Shown here piece after piece: positions 1 to 5,661 of a stretch of 5,705 nt of DNA (positions are counted from its first letter, which is position 1; each line of letters begins with the position of its first letter). The notes beneath the pieces are model-generated. The model searched no databases. It was not told the origin of the DNA and was given only the letters and a program-made list of their open reading frames with translations. The position numbers were made by a program, and so were the translations under genes. Origin of the DNA: Gammaproteobacteria bacterium (GTDB taxonomy: Bacteria > Pseudomonadota > Gammaproteobacteria > UBA1113); the NCBI GenBank assembly GCA_019752835.1, contig JAIELR010000100.1, forward strand, positions 1-5,705. Reading direction: 5' to 3'.

Positions 1-1184
1 TTTATAAATATATCTTACAAGTTTATCCCAGCGTAACTACGAATCAGTTAATGGCTGATTTTCATCTCACTGGCGCTGGGCTCGGTAATTTGGCCGCGAC
101 GTTTTATTACGCGTATATGGTCATGCAATTGTTTTCAGGTGCGCTAATTGATAAGTGGGGCACGCGAAATATCAGTGTGCCCGCTATTTTTTGTGCTGCC
201 CTTGGGGTATTGATTTTTTCACAAAGCCATACGGCTTGGTTAGCAGGCATTGGCCGTGCCTTAATGGGGGCGGGCGTTGCTTTTGCGACGGTTGCTTATA
301 TGAAAGCGGCTGCGGATTGGTTTCCAGCCCATCACTATACATTCATTGGCGGATTGCTTGCCACAGCCGTCATGATGGGCGCTGTTTTTGGAGAGGCCCC
401 CCTCGCTTTTTTGATATCCCAATTTGGTTGGCGCTACGTTTTATTGGGTGTGGGTATACTCGGCATACTATTAGCGTTCCTATTTTGGTGGGTGGTTCGT
501 AATCAACCGATTAAAATAAAAGAAGGGAAACACTCAAAAGAGGTTTTTAGTCGCGCTTCGCTATGGGTGGTATTAAAAAGCAAAGAAAACTGGATGTTGA
601 CACTCTATAGTGGCTTTGTCTTTTCACCGCTCGCTGTTATTGGTGGGCTCTGGGGAGCACCTTTTTTACAACAAGCCTATTCCATGAGCTCAACAGAAGC
701 GGGAGCTTTTGTTTCTCTTGGTTTTGTCGGTTTTGGCTTTGGCGGCCCTTTATTGGGTTTGCTTTCTAATCGTTGCGGACGATGGCCCGTGATGTTTTTT
801 TCGACTATATTTTCGTTTATCAGCATCACACTTGTCCTGTATGTACCTCATCTTTCCGCATGGCTTTTAAGTAGTTTATTCTTTTGTTTTGGTTTTTTTA
901 TCGGTGCATTTATGCTAGCTTTCGCCGTAGGAAAAGAAATGAATTCCGCGGCAATGACTGCCACTGTGATAGCAATGATCAATGCCAGCGATGCGATATT
1001 GGATGCTATTACAGAGCCTGCTATTGGAAAATTTTTAGATTGGCGCTCGCATGGCGTAATCGTCAATGGCGTTCACTTCTTTACGGCCCAAGACTATCGC
1101 CTGGCCTTGAGTATCTTGCCTTTTTATACAATCTTATCGTTGATTTGTTTGTTGGTACTTCGAAAAGTGGCGAAAGACAAGTAG
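1..1184 (+). CDS. MFS transporter, Pht-like, 5'-partial at window edge
   Basis: Inner-membrane secondary transporter of the major facilitator superfamily; the substrate is not readable from sequence. The frame is open upstream of ATG 51 to the window edge (first full codon at 3), reading YKYILQVYPSVTTNQL before MADFHL. That matches the end of MFS helix 1 and its following loop, so the true start lies outside the window and 393 residues are visible. Counting from ATG 51, motif A of the helix 2-3 loop is GALIDKWGTRN (30-40), with D34 and R39. EAPLA (115-119) lies in helix 5, and a charged central loop spans about 151-181. GLWGAPFL (199-206) is in the first helix of the second half, and its motif-A counterpart is GLLSNRCGRW (236-245). 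The overall pattern resembles the Pht (phagosomal transporter) family of Legionella and Coxiella, whose characterised members import amino acids or nucleosides in intracellular bacteria. This assignment is from memory of the family, not a search. The hydrolase follows 35 bp downstream, probably in the same transcript. Confidence 0.9.
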   Translation, partial: YKYILQVYPSVTTNQLMADFHLTGAGLGNLAATFYYAYMVMQLFSGALIDKWGTRNISVPAIFCAALGVLIFSQSHTAWLAGIGRALMGAGVAFATVAYMKAAADWFPAHHYTFIGGLLATAVMMGAVFGEAPLAFLISQFGWRYVLLGVGILGILLAFLFWWVVRNQPIKIKEGKHSKEVFSRASLWVVLKSKENWMLTLYSGFVFSPLAVIGGLWGAPFLQQAYSMSSTEAGAFVSLGFVGFGFGGPLLGLLSNRCGRWPVMFFSTIFSFISITLVLYVPHLSAWLLSSLFFCFGFFIGAFMLAFAVGKEMNSAAMTATVIAMINASDAILDAITEPAIGKFLDWRSHGVIVNGVHFFTAQDYRLALSILPFYTILSLICLLVLRKVAKDK

Positions 1185-1206
1185 CCCGAAATGTAGCCCT
1201 GATAAC

Positions 1207-1210
1207 AGGA
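1207..1210 (+). promoter_or_regulatory. Shine-Dalgarno AGGA setting the hydrolase start
   Basis: AGGA lies 9 nt before ATG 1220. It decides the start: the same frame is open back to 884, but that stretch overlaps the MFS gene, has no hydrolase similarity, and is a shadow reading. Confidence 0.6.
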
Positions 1211-1219
1211 ATTATCACC

Positions 1220-2107
1220 ATGAGTGAAGCGAAAATTCGAGAAGAGTCGATTCATCTGCAACACAATACAAGCATTCCTGAGCGCTATATTTATACAAAA
1301 ATATACGAGCAAGAAATCAATAATCCAACTATTATGCTCATAGCGGGTTTAGGTGATAGTTGCGATATTTGGCAAGAATACGCACTCAAACTCAGCCAAA
1401 ACAGTTACAACGTCATTATTTTCGATAATCGCGATGTGGGCAGAAGCACCTATACCCCTTATCCCTATAGCATCACCGATATGGCAATCGATGCGCTTGC
1501 AATATTAAATCATTTTAATCTGCCAGTCGTGCATCTCGTTGGTCACTCCATGGGTGCCGTGATTGCACAAGAATTAGCACGAATTCAGCCTGAAAAAATA
1601 CTTTCGATGACATTGATCGCGGGAATTGCTAGCCCGCCGATAGAACAAAGCTCAGCCACAGAAGTAACGAGTTGGACAGATGAATGTGTCAAAAATAGCC
1701 AAGTTAATGATTTAGAACCGAGTGACATTTTCATTGATCGAATAACGAATATTCTTCGGCAATCTGCCTTCTCAGAAGTGTTTTATTTACAGCAAGCAGA
1801 CTTTTTTCGAGATTATTTAACACTTCTATCACAATCACCTTACCGCCAGAAAACCTCTGGTTTAGTTCGACAGTTCAACGCGATTAGCCATTTTAAATTT
1901 TCAGAAAACACCTTATTTTATCAACCAACTTTGATTATTGGCGGCGAACAAGATCCGGTTTTTCCGCCAGATAGATTAAGAAAAGGAGCTACTCAATTTC
2001 AGAATGTGACCCTTGAAATCATTCCACAGGTAAAACATTGTTTGCACCTTGAGAAAATAGATTATTGCATTGATAGGATTATTCAATTTATTGGAAAAAG
2101 CCAATAA
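1220..2107 (+). CDS. alpha/beta-hydrolase fold protein
   Basis: Probably a cytoplasmic serine hydrolase (esterase or lipase-like) of 295 residues, a normal length for a single-domain alpha/beta-hydrolase without a large lid. There is no signal peptide. The oxyanion-region strand is IMLIAGLGDS (38-47), where AGLG replaces the usual HGxG. It is followed by the family-typical FDNRDVGRST (68-77). The nucleophile elbow is GHSMG (108-112) with Ser110. The probable catalytic acid is Asp245 in GGEQDPVFPP (241-250), and the probable histidine is His273 in VKHCLHLEK (271-279). The triad therefore appears complete. The substrate is unknown: the fold covers carboxylesterases, BioH, MenH, lactonases and haloperoxidase-like enzymes, and nothing here chooses among them. 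It starts 35 bp after the MFS stop, so co-expression with the transporter is likely, perhaps hydrolysing an imported compound (inference only). No convincing terminator follows it. Confidence 0.9.
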   Translation: MSEAKIREESIHLQHNTSIPERYIYTKIYEQEINNPTIMLIAGLGDSCDIWQEYALKLSQNSYNVIIFDNRDVGRSTYTPYPYSITDMAIDALAILNHFNLPVVHLVGHSMGAVIAQELARIQPEKILSMTLIAGIASPPIEQSSATEVTSWTDECVKNSQVNDLEPSDIFIDRITNILRQSAFSEVFYLQQADFFRDYLTLLSQSPYRQKTSGLVRQFNAISHFKFSENTLFYQPTLIIGGEQDPVFPPDRLRKGATQFQNVTLEIIPQVKHCLHLEKIDYCIDRIIQFIGKSQ

Positions 2108-2153
2108 AAACGTTGGTATTATCATATCAGTGATAATTATTGTAAGGCCTCCC

Positions 2154-2340
2154 TCAGTTGCTCGAAAGGCAGCGGCTTTGTAGGGATAACTCTCGGTTAC
2201 TTGAGAGGCAACGGCTGTTGTAGAGGCAATTCCACTCGGTTACTTGAGAGGCAACGGCTGTTGTAGAGGCAATTCCACTCGGTTGCTAGAGAGGCAACGG
2301 CTGTTGTAGGGGCAATCCCCCCGTGGTTGCCCGTCTTTGG
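2154..2340 (+). repeat. 43-bp tandem repeat array, about 4 copies
   Basis: Two identical 43-bp units lie at 2193-2235 and 2236-2278, each starting TCGGTTACTTGAG. A third, slightly diverged unit follows at 2279-2321. A more diverged 39-bp copy precedes them at 2154-2192, and a partial copy (GTGGTTGCC) follows at about 2322. Inside each unit AGAGGCAA occurs twice, at 2204, 2222, 2247, 2265 and 2290, with AGGGGCAA at 2308; the spacing alternates 18 and 25 bp. The unit therefore looks like an older internal duplication. CAACGGCTGTTG within each unit can form a short hairpin. There are no CRISPR properties: units abut without unique spacers. Function unknown. Confidence 0.9.
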
Positions 2341-2427
2341 ATCAAACTCATTACTGCTACAAATATAATATGCGATTGCCCTAGTAAACTCATAGGATAA
2401 CTTGATTAATCTTAAAACCTTTGCCAT
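2197..2427 (-). CDS. small hypothetical ORF ending in the tandem repeat (doubtful)
   Basis: A 76-codon minus-strand frame that I do not recognise as a characterised family. The first 36 residues (MAKVLRLIKLSYEF, then about YYICSSNEFDPKTGNHGG) come from unique DNA. The rest is the translated 43-bp repeat; because 43 is not a multiple of 3, successive repeats are read in different frames (VASLATEWN, then LYNSRCLSSN, then VELPLQQPLPLK). There is no strong Shine-Dalgarno upstream; the palindrome at 2430-2468 sits immediately 5' of the ATG. The start of this ORF recurs at 4612-4648, also minus strand, but stops after 12 codons (MTKISVLINLFH). That could mean a repeat-family ORF, or simply translation of a noncoding dispersed repeat. 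I favour a non-functional or repeat-borne ORF. Confidence 0.3.
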   Translation of the reverse strand: MAKVLRLIKLSYEFTRAIAYYICSSNEFDPKTGNHGGIAPTTAVASLATEWNCLYNSRCLSSNRVELPLQQPLPLK

Positions 2428-2468
2428 ACTTCATGAAAATTGAGTGGCTGGCACTCAATTTTCATGAA
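2397..2468. repeat. dispersed repeat copy 1 with perfect palindrome
   Basis: The palindrome has 17-bp arms, TTCATGAAAATTGAGTG at 2430-2446 and its exact complement at 2452-2468, around the 5-nt loop GCTGG. Together with the flank from 2397 it matches 4618-4685 at about 56 of 68 positions (hand alignment, constant offset 2221). The arms carry AAAA on the outside left and TTTT on the outside right of a GC-containing core, so it could act as a weak bidirectional terminator. It could equally be a REP- or MITE-like element. It ends 17 nt before the ATPase start codon, so it would lie in the 5' leader of any upstream-initiated transcript. Confidence 0.75.
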
Positions 2469-2485
2469 ATTAAGGCTCGAGTCTT

Positions 2486-3646
2486 ATGCAGCGTACCCAT
2501 TATATAGCTAAAATCACAGAGGCTTTTAGAGTAAACCCTTGTGTTGCCCTGTTGGGACCCCGGCAGTGTGGAAAAACAACCCTCGCACGAGAGTATGGTG
2601 CTCAATCGGAAAAAAAAGAATCGGTTACCTACTTTGATTTAGAAAATCCTTTCGATATCGCTCGCTTAACGAATCCCATGCTCGCATTATCTGAAATAAA
2701 AGGCCTCATTATTATTGATGAAATACAGCGAAGACCTGAATTATTTCCTTCATTACGCGTCTTGATTGATCAAGATAGAAAAAAAAGGCGATTTTTGATT
2801 TTGGGCAGCGCATCCCGTGACTTGATTCAGCAATCGTCAGAGACCTTGGCTGGCCGTATTAGTTATCTAGAGTTAACACCGTTTACCCTTTTTGAAATCG
2901 GTGACTGGCAGCGTCTATGGTTACGCGGCGGCTTCCCTAATTCGTATTTGGCAAAATCTAATGACGATAGTTATCAATGGCGAGCTCACTATGTCAGCAC
3001 CTTTTTGGAGCGTGATATTCCTAATTTGGGTATAAAAATACCGGCCAAAATGTTGCGTAGATTTTGGATGATGCTGACGCATTATCATGGACAAATTTTT
3101 AACTCATCTGAGATAGGAACTGCTTTAGGCGTCGCCCATACCACCGCTCGTTATTATTTAGATATTTTAACGGGTACTTTCATGATTCGCGAATTAACGC
3201 CGTGGTTTGAAAATATTAATAAGCGACAAATTAAATCGCCCAAAATCTATTTTCGCGATTCCGGTTTATTACACTATTTATTAGGCATTCCCGATCGAAA
3301 TGTGTTACATCATAACCCTAAAATTGGGGCTTCATGGGAAGGTTTCGCATTAGAGGCCATTATCGATGCCTATCAAGCCACTCCGGAAGAGGTGTATTTT
3401 TGGGGCGTACATAATCAAGTTGAGCTAGATTTGTTAATTATTAAAAAAGGTCAACGGATTGGTTTTGAGTTTAAATATTCTGATTCGCCAACATTGACTA
3501 AATCTATGCATCAAGCTCTTGAGTTACTCAAACTTGATCATTTATACGTAGTTTACCCAGGTACTGCTGATTTTTCACTGACTGATAAAATACGAGTCAT
3601 TAGCTTGTTAAATATCATGAAGAATGGAACACAATCGAGACTTTGA
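2486..3646 (+). CDS. AAA_14 / DUF4143 family ATP-binding protein
   Basis: A complete 386-residue protein of the common bacterial/archaeal AAA_14 plus DUF4143 family, whose biological role is not established. The Walker A P-loop is GPRQCGKTT (24-32) and Walker B is LIIIDEIQ (74-81). A sensor-like LILGSAS (104-110) and LAGR (121-124) with a candidate arginine finger follow, then the family signature LRGGFP (146-151). FLERDIPNLG (173-182) opens the DUF4143 part, with a winged-helix-like SSEIGTALGVAHTTARYYL (207-225). YFRDSGLLHYLLGI (255-268) and GASWEGFALE (281-290) follow. The C-terminus has a PD-(D/E)XK-nuclease-like pattern, with Asp315 in VELDLLI and Glu328-x-Lys330 in GFEFK. Length and motifs look intact. 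The proposed start has only a weak AAGG Shine-Dalgarno (2472-2475, 10 nt away), just after the palindrome. The gene stands alone: the methyltransferase begins 49 bp later behind its own -10 box. Confidence 0.92.
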   Translation: MQRTHYIAKITEAFRVNPCVALLGPRQCGKTTLAREYGAQSEKKESVTYFDLENPFDIARLTNPMLALSEIKGLIIIDEIQRRPELFPSLRVLIDQDRKKRRFLILGSASRDLIQQSSETLAGRISYLELTPFTLFEIGDWQRLWLRGGFPNSYLAKSNDDSYQWRAHYVSTFLERDIPNLGIKIPAKMLRRFWMMLTHYHGQIFNSSEIGTALGVAHTTARYYLDILTGTFMIRELTPWFENINKRQIKSPKIYFRDSGLLHYLLGIPDRNVLHHNPKIGASWEGFALEAIIDAYQATPEEVYFWGVHNQVELDLLIIKKGQRIGFEFKYSDSPTLTKSMHQALELLKLDHLYVVYPGTADFSLTDKIRVISLLNIMKNGTQSRL

Positions 3647-3660
3647 AATCTACTAAATCA

Positions 3661-3666
3661 TATAAT
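3661..3666 (+). promoter_or_regulatory. possible -10 box (TATAAT) of the methyltransferase gene
   Basis: A perfect TATAAT lies 29 nt before ATG 3696 in the short gap after the ATPase. No good -35 is seen at 16-18 bp; TTGAAA at 3643-3648 is only 12 bp away. The call rests on the -10 and its position. Confidence 0.3.
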
Positions 3667-3695
3667 AAGTGCGAGCGACAAGAGGAACGGTTTAA

Positions 3696-4490
3696 ATGCC
3701 TAAAAAATCCTTAGACCCTCATCATGGAATGCGCATAAGCTCTGTCACTAACAAAGAAATTATGAGCTATATTCGTGACGGGGATTATCAACATCCAGGA
3801 GAGGAAGAGGCCATTGAATTGCTTTTTCAAAAAATTAATAAATCACCTGAATTATTGATCCTTGACGTGGGATGCGGATATGGCGGTACAGCTGCTTATA
3901 TCCACGATAAACAATGGGGGCAAGTAGTTGGGATAGATATTAATGAAGATGTGTTGAACATCGCAAAAAACAAACATAAAACCCCTATTTTTATCCACGC
4001 CGATGTTAATGGCGTGGAACAAGCTATCGAAAATGAATTTAAACGAAAAATAAATTTTGATATTATCTATTTATTCAATTCGTTTTTTTTATTTCACGAT
4101 CACCAACTTGCGCTACAGAAATTGGCGGCTGTTGCTAAAAAAAATACGAAATTACTTATTTTTGACTATATTGATTATGGTCAGTATGCAAATAAGGCCT
4201 ATATCGAAAATGAGAAAAAATTATTGCCCAACACAATCATATCTGATGAAGTTATTACAACTTTTAATGAAAGTGGATGGACAGTTGAATCTCTGCAAAA
4301 TATCGATGATTTATATATCAAATGGTACACAGAGCTAGTTCAAAAAATAGATTCTGCAAAAGCGGAAATTGTTGAACAATACGGCAATGATGTTTTCAAT
4401 AATTTTTTGGCAAGGTACCAGCATATTCTAACAGTTTTGCAAAATAAGTTGCTGGGTGGTGTCATAATTGTTGCTGTACCAACCGCATGA
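3696..4490 (+). CDS. class I SAM-dependent methyltransferase
   Basis: A soluble 264-residue methyltransferase with a Rossmann-like core. Motif I for S-adenosylmethionine is ILDVGCGYGGTAAY (55-68). The acidic ribose-binding residue is Asp81 in GIDINED (79-85), and Asp103 in HADVN (101-105) lies in the adenine-binding region. FDIIYLFNSFFLF (121-133) corresponds to the strand-4 motif. The helical C-terminus (about 205-250) ending LGGVIIVAVP (253-262) resembles small-molecule N-methyltransferases of the sarcosine/dimethylglycine or phosphoethanolamine type. The acceptor cannot be read, and I assign no gene name. The start is supported by AGAGGA (3681-3686), 9 nt upstream. Codon use is visibly A/T-rich (many AAA, AAT, ATT), more so than the MFS gene, which may hint at separate origin. 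The stop overlaps the ATG of a methyltransferase remnant by ATGA. Confidence 0.88.
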   Translation: MPKKSLDPHHGMRISSVTNKEIMSYIRDGDYQHPGEEEAIELLFQKINKSPELLILDVGCGYGGTAAYIHDKQWGQVVGIDINEDVLNIAKNKHKTPIFIHADVNGVEQAIENEFKRKINFDIIYLFNSFFLFHDHQLALQKLAAVAKKNTKLLIFDYIDYGQYANKAYIENEKKLLPNTIISDEVITTFNESGWTVESLQNIDDLYIKWYTELVQKIDSAKAEIVEQYGNDVFNNFLARYQHILTVLQNKLLGGVIIVAVPTA

Positions 4491-4621
4491 AAATAATTGC
4501 ATCAGGATGCCATGTAACTCGTCAAACCGAAACGGCACTCGCTCATGCGGGTTTTGTTATAGAAGAAATCGAACGGCAAAGTATACTTAGAAAAATTACT
4601 AGATCTTTACTAATGAAATAA
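4487..4621 (+). pseudogene. C-terminal remnant of a second SAM methyltransferase (METTL7/UbiE-like)
   Basis: A 44-codon frame that overlaps the preceding stop as ATGA. The peptide segment ASGCHVTRQTETALAHAGF, then VIEEIERQS, fits the C-terminal pattern of METTL7/UbiE-type class I methyltransferases: a GC-x-(L/V)-x-R-x-T signature, an AGF, then I-x-x-(I/L)-E-R-Q. Known members have a full SAM-binding domain of about 150 residues before this. Here there is none, since the frame meets a stop at 4445-4447 and the DNA upstream encodes the C-terminus of an unrelated-looking methyltransferase in another frame. The last residues (RKITRSLLMK) also look shorter than usual. By inference, this is the 3' end of a lost gene whose front was replaced or deleted when the 3696-4490 gene came to lie here. 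It could still be translated by coupling, but a catalytic product is excluded. Confidence 0.6.
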
Positions 4622-4685
4622 GTTGATTAACACTGAAATCTTTGTCATATTTCATGAAAATTGAGTGTTAGCCACTCAATTTTCA
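4618..4685. repeat. dispersed repeat copy 2 (palindrome, imperfect)
   Basis: Same orientation as 2397-2464 and matching at about 56 of 68 positions by hand. The stem is reduced to 13 bp, TGAAAATTGAGTG (4655-4667) with its complement at 4673-4685, around the loop TTAGC. The outer right arm has diverged (CACAAAA in place of CATGAAA). On the minus strand an ATG at 4648 keeps the reading start of the small ORF near copy 1 but stops after 12 codons. The element begins at the stop of the methyltransferase remnant and may serve as a weak terminator for that unit. Confidence 0.7.
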
Positions 4686-4793
4686 CAAAAAGGAATTGCA
4701 GTGAAAACGGGACGACTGAAATCACAATAAAGGCTTAAAATAATAAAGATGCTGCTCCATACGAAATTTCTCAAAAAAATGGATGATGTAGTG

Positions 4794-4819
4794 ACTCTGC
4801 GTGATATTATGTACAGAGT
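4794..4819. promoter_or_regulatory. possible operator and -10 region of the LysE-family gene
   Basis: An interrupted palindrome, ACTCTG (4794-4799) and CAGAGT (4814-4819) with a 14-nt gap, is followed directly by a -10-like TATACT (4821-4826), 37 nt before the start codon. A good -35 is not visible. A transcription-factor site overlapping the promoter is plausible but unproven; no regulator gene is nearby. Confidence 0.25.
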
Positions 4820-4853
4820 GTATACTTACTTGGTTTCTATCTTTATATATTTT

Positions 4854-4857
4854 GGAG
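4854..4857 (+). promoter_or_regulatory. Shine-Dalgarno GGAG setting the exporter start
   Basis: GGAG lies 6 nt before ATG 4864. The frame is open back to ATG 4801, but that start would add 21 residues that are not part of the family and would run through the promoter region. Confidence 0.7.
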
Positions 4858-4863
4858 TACTTT

Positions 4864-5469
4864 ATGTCATCTGAACTATTGATGACTTTCCTTCTTTTTG
4901 CCTTTGTAAGCAGTATTACCCCTGGACCCAACAATATTATGCTGTTGTCGTCAGGCGTTAATTTTGGCTTTCGGCGTACGATACCCCATATGAGCGGCGT
5001 ATCGCTTGGGTTTTCTGCGATGGTGCTAGTTGTTGGAGTCGGGTTGGGGGCAGTTTTTATGCATTACCCAGTTATGTATACGGCATTGCGTTACATTTCA
5101 GCCTTGTATCTCATTTATTTAGCTGGAAAAATTGCTTTTTCAGGGGCTCCCATGAAAAGTAATGTTACCGCTAAACCGATTACATTTTGGCAGGCAGTCG
5201 CATTTCAATGGGTAAACCCTAAAGCCTGGTTGATGTCGGTTGCTGCGATTGCCGCCTATGCGCCGGAACAACACTTTACGTCCTCCATTATCTTTATTTC
5301 AATAATCTTCATCCTTTTTGTTGCTCCTTGCAGTATTCTTTGGACGGCCATGGGCCATTGGATTAAACAGTTTTTCAGTCACTCTTGGCATTTACGAGCT
5401 TTTAATATCGTCATGGCAGGATTATTACTATTGTCACTATATCCATTATTTAGTGAAGCCGTTATCTAA
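4864..5469 (+). CDS. LysE/RhtB-family amino-acid exporter
   Basis: A 201-residue integral membrane protein with about six hydrophobic segments, the usual size for the LysE/RhtB/EamB superfamily, which exports amino acids or derivatives (lysine, homoserine/threonine, cysteine and others) by secondary transport. The signature SSITPGPNNIMLLSS (16-30) closes the first helix, and the second conserved motif is FQWVNPKAWLMS (114-125), which opens the second half. Hydrophobic segments lie at about 3-26, 42-66, 71-92, 114-132, 139-160 and 177-197. The form is closest in memory to EamB (YfiK)-like members; the substrate is not assigned. It is a single-gene unit with its own leader (4686-4863), and no divergent LysR or Lrp regulator is adjacent within the window. 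Confidence 0.9.
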   Translation: MSSELLMTFLLFAFVSSITPGPNNIMLLSSGVNFGFRRTIPHMSGVSLGFSAMVLVVGVGLGAVFMHYPVMYTALRYISALYLIYLAGKIAFSGAPMKSNVTAKPITFWQAVAFQWVNPKAWLMSVAAIAAYAPEQHFTSSIIFISIIFILFVAPCSILWTAMGHWIKQFFSHSWHLRAFNIVMAGLLLLSLYPLFSEAVI

Positions 5470-5511
5470 TTCTTAAGGGGAACATATGAGGGGAGGGGCA
5501 TTAGCTAAATA

Positions 5512-5661
5512 TCATAAAGAATCATTTATAGAGCCTTTTTTAGGCTCTCCTATCGTAGGATTTGCTGCAATTTCCTTTACAGCATTGTCTAAGGCTTTTA
5601 GTTGATTGGGATAAAGCTTATTTTTTTGTCTCCCAAAAATGTTAGTCTGAGAAATTAACAA
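5512..5661 (-). pseudogene. truncated RelE/ParE-type toxin gene (N-terminal half)
   Basis: A 49-codon minus-strand frame, here opened at TTG 5661-5659 with AAAGG 9 nt upstream. It reads LLISQTNIFGRQKNKLYPNQ, then LKALDNAVKEIAANPTIGEP and KKGSINDSL before TGA. The pattern (xIFGRQKxKLxPNQ, then ALDNAVKEI, NPTIGE, KKG) matches the N-terminal half of type II toxins of the RelE/ParE superfamily, which normally run about 85-95 residues and continue after KKGDL with a conserved (V)YKFK strand and a leucine-rich core. Those parts are missing: the frame stops, and the sequence beyond (YLANAPPLICSP) does not resemble them. The usual ATG also seems lost, as ATAATTGTTA sits where ATGATTGTT would be expected. 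No antitoxin can be recognised in the 44 bp left upstream before the window edge. I infer a dead toxin gene. Confidence 0.6.
5530..5548. other. 7-bp-stem hairpin downstream of the exporter
   Basis: AGAGCCT and AGGCTCT pair around a TTTTT loop, 61 bp after the LysE-family stop. There is no U-tract on either side, so it is a poor intrinsic terminator. It coincides with the GEPKKGS codons of the toxin remnant and may be incidental. Confidence 0.25.

Noticed and set aside
155..502. Plus-strand 115-codon ORF inside the MFS gene
   Set aside because: It is a shadow frame rich in Cys, Arg and Trp, lying fully within a well-supported transporter frame.
884..1219. Upstream extension of the hydrolase frame to ATG 884
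   Set aside because: It overlaps the MFS gene in another frame and lacks hydrolase-like sequence; ATG 1220 has the Shine-Dalgarno and begins the family-like region.
2118..2137. ATTATCA/TGATAAT hairpin after the hydrolase stop as a terminator
   Set aside because: The stem is seven A/T-rich pairs with no U-run, so it is too weak to call.
2154..2340. CRISPR array
   Set aside because: Repeat units are contiguous with no unique spacers, and no cas genes are present.
2364..2369. TATAAT as a promoter for the ATPase gene
   Set aside because: It lies in AT-rich DNA without a -35 at proper spacing (TTGGAT is about 21 bp away), so chance is a sufficient explanation.
4701..4730. GTG mini-ORF (MKTGRLKSQ) behind AAGGA, downstream of repeat copy 2
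   Set aside because: Only nine codons and no similarity I can name; too short to support as a gene or leader peptide.
4722..4934. Minus-strand 70-codon ORF across the exporter start
   Set aside because: It is antisense to the conserved TPGPNN segment and the leader of the LysE-family gene, and has low-complexity, unfamiliar composition.
5486..5605. Plus-strand 39-codon ORF starting MRGGALAKYH, with AAGGGG upstream
   Set aside because: It has a good Shine-Dalgarno, but most of it is the antisense mirror of the toxin remnant and the peptide has no recognisable family features.
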